DNA from: an uncultured Collinsella sp.
Lineage (GTDB): Bacteria; Actinomycetota; Coriobacteriia; Coriobacteriales; Coriobacteriaceae
Direction: 5' to 3'
NCBI GenBank assembly: GCA_905199225.1
Contig: CAJKFS010000018.1
Location: 1-41,194 of the forward strand
DNA length: 41,194 nt
Shown here piece by piece: positions 1 through 8,101 of this stretch (its first letter is position 1; each line of letters starts with the position of its first letter). The notes below the pieces were generated by a model. It saw nothing but the letters and a program-made list of their open reading frames with translations, was not told where the DNA came from and ran no database searches. Both the position numbers and the translations under genes were made by a program.

Positions 1-101
1 GCATAGACCTTCTGGTCATGCCGTCCTCTTTGAATGACAAGTTGTCGCTCTGGTGCCCGCGCAGCGTCGAGCAGTTACGGCGTTTGGTAAAACGCCGTAA
101 C
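1..101 (-). ncRNA. Structured intergenic element, copy 1 (cut by the window edge)
   Basis: Read on the minus strand it begins about 20 nt after the lipoprotein stop codon. A 12-bp perfect hairpin (arms 74-85 and 90-101) comes first, then the conserved block CGACGCTGC (61-69), then one side of a central stem (46-60), a small hairpin GACA/TGTC (36-46), and a hairpin GCAT-GACC/GGTC-ATGC with a TTCT loop and one bulge (1-21). The order and spacing match the full copy at 9040-9191. The paired arms differ from that copy by compensating changes. The rest of the element lies outside the window. No function is known to me; calling it an RNA is inference. Confidence 0.6.
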
Positions 102-120
102 AAACTACCGCGTAACTCCC

Positions 121-678
121 CTAGCTCAGCATCGCATCCATCATCTCGGAGTTGACGGAGTCGTCAGCAGACCACTCGCCGTCGTCGTTGCAGGTGTACT
201 TGAAGATAACCGTGGTCTTCCTGGGCTCGGTAGCCTTGGTCACATCGACCATCACCTGGCCGGCCATCTTGTACAGCTCATCATCGGAAGGAACCGTGTC
301 AAGTGCAGCGACCTTCTCCTGATACTGGGTGGAGAAGTCCTCGACGATCTTGTTCATGGACTTGCAGGTGATGGAGACCTCGGCGGTCGCGACGCCCTTG
401 TCCTCGTCGACCGTCACGTCGCCGATCTCGTAGTCAAAGCCCTCGAGATAGGTCTTGGCATACTCCTTGGGATCGATGCCCAGCTGCTCGAACTCGTCGC
501 CCGAAGCCTCCTCCAGACCAGAGAGGAAATCGTCGCCACCGTTTTTGACCTCATCGAACTGAGTCGTAAGGTCCTCGGTGATGAGCTCTTCGATCGAAGG
601 GCCTCCGCAGCCGGAGAGCACGACCACGCACGCAACCAAGACGGCCATGAGGGGCGCAAGCAGCAGCTTCTTTTTCAT
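121..678 (-). CDS. Predicted lipoprotein of unknown function
   Basis: A 185-residue protein with a type II signal peptide: a lysine-rich start (MKKK), a hydrophobic stretch, and the lipobox LSGC with the lipidated Cys at about residue 24. The mature part is acidic and mixed alpha/beta. It resembles the small DUF-type lipoproteins of Gram-positive bacteria, but I cannot name a family. The start at 678 is chosen over an upstream in-frame ATG at 888 because GGGAGG lies just before it and the signal peptide begins there. The longer reading would also run through the terminator of the neighbouring IIA gene. It is probably anchored on the outer face of the membrane. Confidence 0.85.
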   Translation of the reverse strand: MKKKLLLAPLMAVLVACVVVLSGCGGPSIEELITEDLTTQFDEVKNGGDDFLSGLEEASGDEFEQLGIDPKEYAKTYLEGFDYEIGDVTVDEDKGVATAEVSITCKSMNKIVEDFSTQYQEKVAALDTVPSDDELYKMAGQVMVDVTKATEPRKTTVIFKYTCNDDGEWSADDSVNSEMMDAMLS

Positions 679-860
679 GTTGTTCCTCCCAATAAGCGGC
701 ACCGCGCTTCCCAGACACGGCGCACGTTGTAATAAGTAAGCCCATACTATCCACTTATGAACACCCTCGACGGCACGAAGGCGCGGTCGGTTCGTTTTAG
801 CGTCCGAACGGTTTGCAAGCCCGCCTAACGTGCAATAAAACACATCCGCACCGTGCAATA

Positions 861-892
861 AAAAAGGGTGGCCGGATAACCCGACCACCCTT
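861..892 (-). terminator. Rho-independent terminator of the IIA gene
   Basis: The arms AAGGGTGG (864-871) and CCACCCTT (885-892) form a stem that is followed on the minus strand by a T run. It sits 24 nt after the IIA stop codon. A 12-nt direct repeat, CGTGCAATAAAA, occurs at 829-840 and 852-863, the second copy overlapping the T run. Confidence 0.85.
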
Positions 893-915
893 GCACATCC
901 TTTGGATGCCGCAGT

Positions 916-1452
916 TTACTTGCGGACGACCTTGACGATGGCGTCACCGGCGGCGACAGCGGAGTCGGCCTCGACGGCGAGCTCGACGTCGGCAAACTCG
1001 GCAGTGTTGGACACGGCCACGACGACGCAGTCCTTGTAACCGGCAGCGGCGATCTTGGCGCGGTCGATCTTGAGCATGGGCTGGCCGGCCTTCACGACAT
1101 CGTCAGCCTTGACGAAGCCCTCGAAGCCGTCGCCGTTCATGTTGACGGTATCGACGCCAACGTGCACCAAAACCTCGATGCCGCTATCGGACTGCAAGCC
1201 CACAGCGTGACCCATGGTGACGGTCACCTTGCCGTCGCAGGGGGCATAGACCAGATCGTCCTCGGGCCACACGGCGCAGCCCTTGCCCAGAACCTCGCCA
1301 CCAAAGACGGGATCGGGCACGTTGGCCATCTTGATGACCTTACCCTTGACGGGCGAGCACAGCACGTCGGCGCCGGCAGAAGCAGAGATGGAGGCCGGAG
1401 CAGCGGCAGCCGCGGGCTCAGCCTTCTTCTTGAACATGTCAAACAGACCCAT
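916..1452 (-). CDS. PTS glucose-family IIA component (Crr-like), free-standing
   Basis: A 178-residue cytoplasmic phosphocarrier that accepts phosphate from HPr and passes it to an IIB domain. After an Ala-rich linker (residues 10-28), the family core begins with a SPVKGKV-type motif. The two active-site histidines are visible: H82 in MGHAVG and H97 in LVHVGVDTVN, H97 being the expected phosphorylated residue. The start at 1452 follows GAGGAGAAAACGT; an ATG 39 nt upstream has poorer support. No IIB or IIC is adjacent, and the intact IIBC protein at 20196-21623 lacks a IIA domain, so the two may work together (inference). A clear terminator follows. Confidence 0.93.
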   Translation of the reverse strand: MGLFDMFKKKAEPAAAAAPASISASAGADVLCSPVKGKVIKMANVPDPVFGGEVLGKGCAVWPEDDLVYAPCDGKVTVTMGHAVGLQSDSGIEVLVHVGVDTVNMNGDGFEGFVKADDVVKAGQPMLKIDRAKIAAAGYKDCVVVAVSNTAEFADVELAVEADSAVAAGDAIVKVVRK

Positions 1453-1591
1453 ACGTTTTCTCCTCTTGATTAAGCGCAACGTAGTGCGCATGCCTATGGT
1501 GATTATAGTGCCAATTGGACCAAAAACTAAGGTGGGGAGTCGAATCGAAAACTCTGCCGACGTCTTTGTCCATCGGCGCCCGTTTTGTTGA

Positions 1592-1671
1592 TTAACCCTC
1601 GATGAGCCCTAGGTGCACGAAGGCGTTCCAGATGCCGTCGTCGTCGACATTCGTGGTCACGAAATCGGCCG
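1592..1671 (-). pseudogene. C-terminal remnant of a Cof-type HAD hydrolase
   Basis: The minus strand encodes ADFVTTNVDDDGIWNAF followed by VHLGLIEG and a TAA stop at 1592-1594. This closely resembles the last ~25 residues of Cof/HAD-IIB phosphatases, which end in a VTxxxDxDGI...LxxxGLI pattern. Nothing of the catalytic DxDGT motifs is present upstream. Instead the frame runs back into a hairpin, a 14-bp tandem repeat and then the GH1 gene. I read this as a gene tail left after a deletion, or after arrival of the GH1 gene. Confidence 0.6.
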
Positions 1672-1676
1672 CCGGT

Positions 1677-1698
1677 CCGGCGTTCGTCAGAACGCCGG
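1677..1698 (-). terminator. Perfect 9-bp hairpin downstream of the GH1 gene
   Basis: CCGGCGTTC and GAACGCCGG flank a GTCA loop, about 22 nt after the GH1 stop codon on the minus strand. The stem is strong, but there is no good T run after it, so its role as a terminator is only likely. Confidence 0.5.
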
Positions 1699-1720
1699 AA
1701 CTCAATCGCCGGAACTCAAT
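1693..1720. repeat. 14-bp perfect tandem duplication
   Basis: CGCCGGAACTCAAT occurs twice back to back (1693-1706 and 1707-1720). The second copy reaches the first base of the GH1 stop codon. The first overlaps the right arm of the 1677-1698 hairpin. Confidence 0.9.
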
Positions 1721-3168
1721 TACTCCAAGCCCTCAGCGCCGTTGGACTTGATGATCTTCTGGTATGCGAAGAAGCTGTCCTTGCGGCGGCGCTCGTAGGT
1801 GCCGGTGCCATCGTCGTACTTATCGACATGGATGAAGCCGTAGCGCTTGCGCATCTCGCCGGTACCGGCGGACACCAGGTCGATGGGGCCCCACCAGGTG
1901 TAGGCGATCAGGTCGACGCCATCGGCGACGGCCTCGCCCATGGCCTTGATGTGACTCTGCAGATAGGCGATGCGGTACGGATCGTGAATGGAACCGTCCT
2001 CCTCGACCTCGTCGTAGGCGCCCATGCCGTTCTCGACCACCATCAGCGGAATCTCGTAGCGGGCGTAGATCTCGTTGAGGGCGATACGCAGGCCCAGCGG
2101 GTCGATCTGCCAACCCCAGTCGGTGGACTCCAGGTAGGGGTTCTTGCCGCCAAAGGTCATGTTGCCCTCGGTCATCTCGTGGTCCTTGTGCGTGCCCACG
2201 GTGCCGGACATGTAGTAGCTAAAGGTGTAGAAGTCGACCTTGCCGTCGGCGATATCCTGCAGGTCGCCGTCCTCCATAGCGAGCTCGACGTCGTTCTCGG
2301 CCCAGAAGCGCTTGGCGTAGAACGGGTACTTGCCGCGCACCTGCACGTCGGAACAGTACCAGTTCATGGAGTTCATCTGCTGCTGCGTGGCGAACACGTC
2401 GACCGGATCGCACGTGGCGGCGTAGGAGAGGATGAAGCAGTCCATGTTGCCCATCTTGAACTGCGGGTAGTGCTCGTGAGCGTAGCGCACGACGCGGCCG
2501 CTGGCGACAAACTGATGATGCAGAGCCTGATAGCGCTGCTGAGCGGTGGTCTTGATGGCGCTTGCCGGGCCCTCGAAGCCCTGGATCAGGCCGGTCTCCA
2601 TCATGGCGCCCATGTCCATGGTGCCGCAGTTGATCTCGTTGAAGGTGAGCCAGAACTTGACCTTGTCCTGATAGCGGTCGAAGACGGTCTGGCAATACTT
2701 CTCAAAGAAGCCGATGAGCTCGCGGCTCGCCCAGCCGTTGTACTTCTCGACCAGGTGATAGGGCATCTCGTAGTGCGAGAGCGTCACGAGCGGCTCGATA
2801 TTGTGAGCGCGCAGGCAGTCGAAGACGCGATCGTAAAAGGCGAGGCCGGCCTCGTTGGGCTCGGCGTCGTCGCCGTTGGGGAAGATTCGGCTCCAAGAGA
2901 TGGACATGCGGAACATGTTGAAGCCCATCTCGGCGAACAGCGCGATGTCCTCCTCGTAGTGATGGTAGAAATCGATGCCGTCATGGTTGGGGTAGAAGCG
3001 GTTGGGGTCGATGTCGATCGTGATCTGACGCGGCTCCTTGTAGCTGCCGCCCAGGAAGTGGTCGTCGACGGAAGCGCCGCGGCCGTCCACGTTCCAAGCG
3101 CCCTCAAACTGGTTGGCGGCGGTAGCGCCACCCCAATAGAAACCCTCGGGGAACTTGATGTTTGCCAT
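1720..3168 (-). CDS. GH1 6-phospho-beta-glucosidase
   Basis: A 482-residue cytoplasmic enzyme expected to cleave phosphorylated beta-glucosides (for example cellobiose-6-P) delivered by a PTS. The GH1 signatures are all present: N-terminal FYWGGATAANQFEGA, the acid/base Glu178 in LTFNEIN, and the nucleophile Glu379 in VVENGMG. S433, K441 and Y443 in the SAGTGEMRKRYGFI stretch match the phosphate-binding residues that separate 6-phospho-glucosidases from plain glucosidases. The start at 3168 has AAGGAG at good spacing; another ATG lies 6 nt upstream. It is closely related to the second GH1 enzyme at 34163-35593, and both share an upstream GACACTT module. Confidence 0.95.
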   Translation of the reverse strand: MANIKFPEGFYWGGATAANQFEGAWNVDGRGASVDDHFLGGSYKEPRQITIDIDPNRFYPNHDGIDFYHHYEEDIALFAEMGFNMFRMSISWSRIFPNGDDAEPNEAGLAFYDRVFDCLRAHNIEPLVTLSHYEMPYHLVEKYNGWASRELIGFFEKYCQTVFDRYQDKVKFWLTFNEINCGTMDMGAMMETGLIQGFEGPASAIKTTAQQRYQALHHQFVASGRVVRYAHEHYPQFKMGNMDCFILSYAATCDPVDVFATQQQMNSMNWYCSDVQVRGKYPFYAKRFWAENDVELAMEDGDLQDIADGKVDFYTFSYYMSGTVGTHKDHEMTEGNMTFGGKNPYLESTDWGWQIDPLGLRIALNEIYARYEIPLMVVENGMGAYDEVEEDGSIHDPYRIAYLQSHIKAMGEAVADGVDLIAYTWWGPIDLVSAGTGEMRKRYGFIHVDKYDDGTGTYERRRKDSFFAYQKIIKSNGAEGLE

Positions 3169-3249
3169 GAGCATCTCCTTTGCATCGTGGGTCGATAAGC
3201 CGAGTATCGCCCACGCGGGAGACATGCGGAGGCGGGGGGCGCCAAACCC

Positions 3250-3308
3250 GACACTTCTTTTCGCGCCCGCCGCCTGCCGCCGCCCCGCCTCTGACACTTC
3301 CTGATACC
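3250..3308 (-). promoter_or_regulatory. GACACTT repeat module upstream of GH1, copy 1
   Basis: On the plus strand GACACTT occurs at 3250-3256 (followed by CTTTTCGC) and again at 3293-3299, followed by TGATACC at 3302-3308. The same three words with near-identical spacing lie upstream of the other GH1 gene (35676-35735), although the DNA between them differs. This pattern fits paired operators for one regulator. The start codon is about 80 nt downstream. Confidence 0.55.
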
Positions 3309-3335
3309 TGCCAAAAAGGGACAGGTTTATTTTGG
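3307..3335 (-). repeat. Palindromic repeat, GGGACAGG-core family, TTTATTTTGG type
   Basis: It reads CCTGCCAAAAAGGGACAGG then TTTATTTTGG on the plus strand, with CCAAAA/TTTTGG arms. A longer inverted copy lies at 7051-7089. Relative to its neighbour it sits 7 nt past the AraC-family stop codon, the same gene-relative position as the other copy, which ends the glycosidase gene. Confidence 0.75.
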
Positions 3336-3341
3336 TCGGTT

Positions 3342-4349
3342 TTATCTGGGCAAACGCTGACGATAGGCAGCCGGCGTGCAGCCATAGCGCTCGGCAAACT
3401 TTTTGTAGAAGAAGCTCATGTTGGCATAGCCGGCTTCGTGCGCGGCCGTCTCCGCCGTGGCACCGGCATCGAGCAGCGTCGCCGCGCGCGTCAGGCGGCC
3501 CTCCTGCACGAGCTGCATAAACGTGCGGCCCGTCTGGCGCTTGAGCAGGGCACTTGCGTAGTTGGGGCTCAGATGCAGATGGCGGGCGAGGTCGTCGAGC
3601 GCGCAGTCGCGAGCGTGACGCTCGATGAAGCCCATGGCAGCCGCGACCTGCGCCGATGGCAGCGCGGGCGCGTCCGTTTGCAACAGCGTCACCTCGTAGC
3701 TTTGCATAAGCTCGACCAGCAGCAGCTCAAACAGCCTCGAGACAATCTGGGGGCTCGCGGCGGTGGGATCCAAGCGCTCGCAGAGCATCTCCTGCATGTA
3801 GCGGCGCACGCGACGGCTGCCGCCCGTGTGGAAATGAACGTGGCCGCGGTGGTCGGTTTCATCGTTGAGGGCGTTGAGCAGGAACCGCGAGACCGTGCTT
3901 GCGGGCGAAAGGCTTTGCTCCAGGCTGCAGCTAAGCATTGGCCGCGAGATGATGGCGCTCAGCATAATGTCGTGCTCGCCGAGCTCGCCTACGGCATGCG
4001 GGCAGGCGGCATCGAGCAAGAGGACCTCGTTTTGAGCAAGCGTGAGCGCAGCACCATTGACGATCTGTGGCGCTCGTCCTCGATAGACATAGCTGATTTC
4101 GACATAATCGTGCACGTGTTCCGGCACAGGATTGAAGCGCGAGTTGCGAACAATCGATAGACCATCGGGCATGCCTTCTTGTCGTAGGACGAGCGTTGGG
4201 TTGCCGATTTTACGAATGTATCGGCCATCAATATCTGCCTGATTACCTTGACCGAGTGCATCGCTCCAGTCGTAATGGGCGCCCGCACGATAGGCGCGTT
4301 CACTGTCGGTCAGCTCGAGTAGCAGGTTATCCAGACGCGCGAGCTCCAT
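3342..4349 (-). CDS. AraC-family transcriptional regulator
   Basis: A 335-residue regulator. The N-terminal half has cupin-like beta strands with the metal- or sugar-pocket style motif PEHVHDYVEISYVY (about residues 75-90). The last ~100 residues hold the two helix-turn-helix motifs of the AraC/XylS domain (LARHLHLSPNYASALLK, then the conserved HEAGYANMSFFYKKF and G-TP-AYR end). It is divergent from the large glycosidase at 4466 with 116 nt between start codons, so it probably senses a sugar and controls that gene and possibly the GH1 gene downstream of it. The start has GGGAG just upstream. Confidence 0.93.
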   Translation of the reverse strand: MELARLDNLLLELTDSERAYRAGAHYDWSDALGQGNQADIDGRYIRKIGNPTLVLRQEGMPDGLSIVRNSRFNPVPEHVHDYVEISYVYRGRAPQIVNGAALTLAQNEVLLLDAACPHAVGELGEHDIMLSAIISRPMLSCSLEQSLSPASTVSRFLLNALNDETDHRGHVHFHTGGSRRVRRYMQEMLCERLDPTAASPQIVSRLFELLLVELMQSYEVTLLQTDAPALPSAQVAAAMGFIERHARDCALDDLARHLHLSPNYASALLKRQTGRTFMQLVQEGRLTRAATLLDAGATAETAAHEAGYANMSFFYKKFAERYGCTPAAYRQRLPR

Positions 4350-4367
4350 AATGCTCCCATCGTTGAT

Positions 4368-4396
4368 TTGGTCATATTCTGCCGTGGTTTTGATAT
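4368..4396 (+). promoter_or_regulatory. Candidate promoter for the glycosidase gene
   Basis: TTGGTC at 4368 and TGATAT at 4391 are separated by 17 nt. They lie in the AraC/glycosidase divergent gap, about 70 nt before the plus-strand start codon. Assigned by eye only. Confidence 0.35.
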
Positions 4397-4465
4397 TAGC
4401 AGGGCGGCGCGCTCGGCGTACTCTAACTTCAATGGATTTGAAAGGCTGGTTTTGGAGGAGCGTAT

Positions 4466-7066
4466 ATGGCGGCGTATTTTGAGCAGGTGCTTGGCGGCAC
4501 CTACGACAACCATGTGCTTCCGTTCTTGTGGCTCAAGGGCGAGGCGCGCGAGACGATTACCGAGTATTTGGAGCAAATTACTGGCGCGGATATCCGCGAA
4601 GTCTGCCTCGAGTCGCGCACGCATCCCGACTTTTGCCGCGACGGCTGGTGGTCCGACCTGCGGTTTATTATCGACGAGTGCAAGCGTCTGGGGCTGAAGA
4701 TTTGGCTGCTCGACGATGCGCACTTCCCCACAGGCTATGCCAATGGCGCGCTCGAAGGCGAGGGCGTCGATCCCGCGCTCAAGAAGACCGTGCTCAAGCA
4801 TCGCGCGGTTACGGTTGTCGGTCCTCAGCCGTCCACGACTATCAAGCTCGGCAATCTCATGGATCCCACGGAGCGCTTTGTGGGCGCAGCGGCTTTTGAT
4901 GCCGCTGGCGCACCGCTCGATCTTGCGCTTGCTGTTGAGCATGGTGACGATGGCGCACCCGCCCGCCTCCGTTTTGACGCCCCCGCCGGCGTCACCACGA
5001 TCGAGCTCTACGTCACCAGCCAAAAGACCGGCTTTCGCGATGAGTACATCAACATGGTCGATATGGCCTCATGCCGTGTTCTCATCGACGCTGTCTATGA
5101 GCCTACGTTTGAGCATCTGGGCGACGAGTTCGGCAAGACCATCCTGGGCTTTTTCACCGACGAGCCCGGCTTTATGAACGAGAAGGGCACCACGCTCGAC
5201 GATGCCTCTACCAGCAGCTTTATCGGTCGAAGCGACCTGGCGCTGCCGTGGTCGGACGAGCTTGCCCGCCGCCTATACGATGCGCTTGGCGAGAATTGGC
5301 TTGCCAAGTTGCACGGCCTTTGGACGCGCGAGGCAAACGGCGCCCAGGTTCGCCACGCCTATATGGACCTTGCTACGCAGCTCTACCGCAGCTGCTTTGA
5401 CGAGCAGATTGGCGGTTGGTGCCGCGCGCACGGCGTCATGCACATTGGCCACGTGATCGAGGACAAGAGTTGTCACACGCGCCTGGGTCAGGGCGCTGGG
5501 CACTACTTCCGCGCGGTCGCAGGACAGGACATGGCCGGTGTCGACGTGGTCATCAACCAGCTTGCCCCCGGAATTGACCGCGGGCGCTACAGCTACTTCC
5601 ACGGCGCATGGAACATGGAGTTCTTTACGTACGCGCTTGCCAAGCTGGGCTCTTCGGCCGCGCGCCTCGACCCCAAAAAGCAGGGGCGCTGCATGGCCGA
5701 GGTCTTTGGCGCCTTTGGCTGGCACGAGGGTTTGCGCGGGATGAAGTGGATCGCCGATCACATGCTCGTCCGCGGTATTAACTGGTTTACGCCGCACGCG
5801 TTTAGCATGGCGCCCTTCCCCGACTGGGACTGCCCGCCGCATTTTTGCGCGCACGGCAACAACCCGCAGTGGCCGCACTTTGGCCAGCTCATGCGCTATA
5901 TGAATCGCACAGCCGCATTGCTTTCAGGAGGCACTGCCGCCTGCCCCGTCGCCGTTCTGTACCATGCCGACGCCGAATGGGCCGGCAACGCCATGCCCGT
6001 CGAGCGCGTAGCGGCCGAGCTCACGCGCGCGCAGATCGATTTTGACTTTGTGCCTGCCGAGGCTTTTGAGGATGAGGACCGCTACGAGGTTTCGATTGCC
6101 GATGGAATGCTGGCTGTTAACGGCTGCCGCTACCAGGCGTTTGTCATGTCCGGCGCCTCGTTTATTGGCGCGGCAACAGCGGAGGCGGTGAGGCGCATGA
6201 TGGCCGTGGGCGTCACGGTGCTCGCTGCTGACGAAGTGCCCAGTGCTCTTTATGACGCGGATGGCGCAGCCGATCTGGACGGGCTTACGGCAACGCCACT
6301 TGCCGATGTGGCGGACGCGCTGGCAGACGCGGGGCTGCAGACCGTTGTGACCGATAGGCCACAGCCCTGGCTGCGCGCACTTCGCTACAAGCGTGCGGGC
6401 GAGACCTATGTGATGCTGGTCAACGAGCATCCGCGTGAAAGTATTTGCTGTACGGTTGCACTTGCTCGAGGCGAGCGCCTTTGCGGCACGCGCCTCGACC
6501 TGCTGAACGGCACCGAACCCGTTGCGTTTGATGGCGTGTTGGAGCTGGCGCCCTTCGAGAGCTGCGTTGTTGTTCTGGGAACGGGCGACGAGGTCGGACT
6601 CGATGACGGGGCGAACACGAATGCGGATGATGCGGTTTGCCTTAGCATCGACGGACCGTGGACCGTTGCCCTCTCCCCTGCCGGCAGCGATGGAACCTTT
6701 GGCGAGCCGCAAAAGCTCGAGCAGCTGTGCGACCTCACGGCCGAGCAGTTCGCCGACATCTACGGCACGTTCCACTATCGCACGTCGTTCGAGCTGACCG
6801 ACGACCTCGCCCACACCACCATTGACCTGGGGGATGTCTATGAAGTCGCAACACTCACGCTCGACGGACAAACGCTCGGCACGCGCATCTGCCCGCCCTA
6901 TCGCTTTGCGACAGGCGCGCTTGCCGCCGGCACGCACGAGCTCACCATCGATGTCATCAACACGCTCGACCATGCGATTCCCGACATTTTCGCCCTCACC
7001 GAGCCCGTCGCGCCCAGCGGTGTCCTCGGCCCCATTACCCTTCTCGGGCAAAACCTGCCAAAATAA
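4466..7066 (+). CDS. Large glycoside hydrolase, GH106-like (putative alpha-L-rhamnosidase superfamily)
   Basis: An 866-residue protein without a signal peptide, so probably cytoplasmic. The N-terminal part resembles the TIM-barrel start of GH106-type enzymes: a LPFLWLKGE stretch, then WWSDLRFIIDECKRLGLKIW and LLDDAHFPTG, and later GFFTDEPGF with candidate acidic catalytic residues (around residue 232). The C-terminal ~110 residues form a GH2-type sugar-binding sandwich (YRTSFEL, DLGDVYEVATLTLDGQ). The substrate is uncertain; rhamnosides are the best guess from the fold family. The start at 4466 has GGAGGAG at good spacing. The last residues NLPK and the stop codon are supplied by a palindromic repeat (7051-7089), so the native C-terminus may have been altered. 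Confidence 0.75.
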   Translation: MAAYFEQVLGGTYDNHVLPFLWLKGEARETITEYLEQITGADIREVCLESRTHPDFCRDGWWSDLRFIIDECKRLGLKIWLLDDAHFPTGYANGALEGEGVDPALKKTVLKHRAVTVVGPQPSTTIKLGNLMDPTERFVGAAAFDAAGAPLDLALAVEHGDDGAPARLRFDAPAGVTTIELYVTSQKTGFRDEYINMVDMASCRVLIDAVYEPTFEHLGDEFGKTILGFFTDEPGFMNEKGTTLDDASTSSFIGRSDLALPWSDELARRLYDALGENWLAKLHGLWTREANGAQVRHAYMDLATQLYRSCFDEQIGGWCRAHGVMHIGHVIEDKSCHTRLGQGAGHYFRAVAGQDMAGVDVVINQLAPGIDRGRYSYFHGAWNMEFFTYALAKLGSSAARLDPKKQGRCMAEVFGAFGWHEGLRGMKWIADHMLVRGINWFTPHAFSMAPFPDWDCPPHFCAHGNNPQWPHFGQLMRYMNRTAALLSGGTAACPVAVLYHADAEWAGNAMPVERVAAELTRAQIDFDFVPAEAFEDEDRYEVSIADGMLAVNGCRYQAFVMSGASFIGAATAEAVRRMMAVGVTVLAADEVPSALYDADGAADLDGLTATPLADVADALADAGLQTVVTDRPQPWLRALRYKRAGETYVMLVNEHPRESICCTVALARGERLCGTRLDLLNGTEPVAFDGVLELAPFESCVVVLGTGDEVGLDDGANTNADDAVCLSIDGPWTVALSPAGSDGTFGEPQKLEQLCDLTAEQFADIYGTFHYRTSFELTDDLAHTTIDLGDVYEVATLTLDGQTLGTRICPPYRFATGALAAGTHELTIDVINTLDHAIPDIFALTEPVAPSGVLGPITLLGQNLPK

Positions 7067-7089
7067 ACCTGTCCCTTTTTGGCAGGTTT
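7051..7089 (+). repeat. Palindromic repeat, GGGACAGG-core family, TTTATTTTGG type, full hairpin
   Basis: Perfect 13-bp arms AAACCTGCCAAAA (7051-7063) and TTTTGGCAGGTTT (7077-7089) surround TAAACCTGTCCCT. The left arm and first loop base encode the last codons and stop of the upstream glycosidase. It may also act as its terminator, because a T run precedes the right arm. Confidence 0.85.
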
Positions 7090-7108
7090 GGCGAGTGCGG
7101 GAGTTCGA

Positions 7109-7963
7109 ATGGATATCAAACGCAAGATTACCGAGGCGCAGGGCCTAACCCCTACCGAGCAGCAGCTCGGCATCTCGGCCCTTGCCATGGGCGAAGACAT
7201 CCGCGGACTGCCCATTAAGGAGTTTGCTGCCCGCACCAACGTTTCGGTCGCGAGCGTGCACCGCTTTTGCAAAAAGCTCGGCCTCGAGGGCTTTAAGGAC
7301 CTCAAGGTCGAGCTTATCCGCCTGGCGACCGAAGCAGGCAACCGCCGCGACGTGGACATCAACTTTCCCTTCGATGCCACATCCACGCCCGCGCAGGTTA
7401 TGGAGCGCATGGAAGGGCTCTACCAGACCACGCTGGCCGAGACGCAGGAGCTACTCGACCCCGCACAGCTCGATCACGCCACCAAACTGATCGCGAAGGC
7501 ACGGCAGGTCGATATCTACACGGGCTCGCACAACCTCTATCCAGCGGGGATGTTCCGCGACCGCTTGCTTTCGGCCGGCAAGAGCGCCACATGCTACAGC
7601 AGCACCGAGGCCCAGGTGCGCACGGCGCTCGCCTCGGATTCCGGCAATGTGGCGATCGTAATCTCCTACAGCGGCCTTGCGCCCAACCTCAAGGAAGTCT
7701 TGCCGATCCTCAGCAGCCGACATGTTCCCGTCATTGTCATCGGCACACCTTATTGTGCGCGCCTGCACCCCGGCTTTGCCGCCTACCTCACGGTGAGCGA
7801 CCACGAGAGCATGACGCACCGCATCACGCAGTTCGCCAGCCACATCGCCGTGCAATACGTGCTCGATTCGCTCTACAGCAGCTACTTCGCCAAAGACTAC
7901 GCCCGCTGCGCCGAGTTCCTAGAGCGCTCGTTCCCCTACACCCGCCTCCCCGGCCTCAAATAA
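7109..7963 (+). CDS. MurR/RpiR-family transcriptional regulator
   Basis: A 284-residue regulator of sugar-phosphate metabolism. The N-terminal HTH_6 domain (residues 1-75) includes FAARTNVSVASVHRFCKKLG as its helix-turn-helix. A SIS sugar-phosphate isomerase-like fold (about 100-235) carries YTGSHNL and AIVISYSGLAPNLKE, the expected phosphosugar-binding serines. The start at 7109 follows GGGAG; an ATG 30 nt upstream would lie inside the repeat hairpin. It follows the glycosidase by 42 nt, with the hairpin between, so it may be partly co-transcribed and may respond to a phosphorylated product of the same pathway. Confidence 0.93.
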   Translation: MDIKRKITEAQGLTPTEQQLGISALAMGEDIRGLPIKEFAARTNVSVASVHRFCKKLGLEGFKDLKVELIRLATEAGNRRDVDINFPFDATSTPAQVMERMEGLYQTTLAETQELLDPAQLDHATKLIAKARQVDIYTGSHNLYPAGMFRDRLLSAGKSATCYSSTEAQVRTALASDSGNVAIVISYSGLAPNLKEVLPILSSRHVPVIVIGTPYCARLHPGFAAYLTVSDHESMTHRITQFASHIAVQYVLDSLYSSYFAKDYARCAEFLERSFPYTRLPGLK

Positions 7964-8000
7964 CAATCCGGCCCCACCGCGCCTCCAATCGCCCTCCTAA

Positions 8001-8065
8001 GTTGCGGTGAAATAGCTCCTGTTTAGGCTCTAAACCAGCACTTTCAGGAACTATTCCACCGCAAC
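8001..8065. repeat. GTTGCGGTGAAATAG hairpin, copy 1
   Basis: Left arm GTTGCGGTGAAATAGCTCCTG, right arm ending ACTATTCCACCGCAAC, loop about 23 nt. It lies between the convergent RpiR and XRE genes. Related copies are at 18521-18585 and 25305-25367. Confidence 0.9.
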
Positions 8066-8101
8066 TCGTTGGCGCAGGGGCATCGGGCGGACAGCGGGCT
8101 T

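Noticed and set aside
121..888. Longer start for the first lipoprotein
   Set aside because: It would place 70 unrelated residues before a clear signal peptide and run through the IIA terminator; GGGAGG marks 678 as the start.
1828..3198. A long open frame opposite the first GH1 gene (456 codons)
   Set aside because: It is antisense to a gene with complete GH1 catalytic motifs, has a low-complexity Val/His/Gly/Asp-rich product, and has no ribosome site. It is a by-product of high GC.
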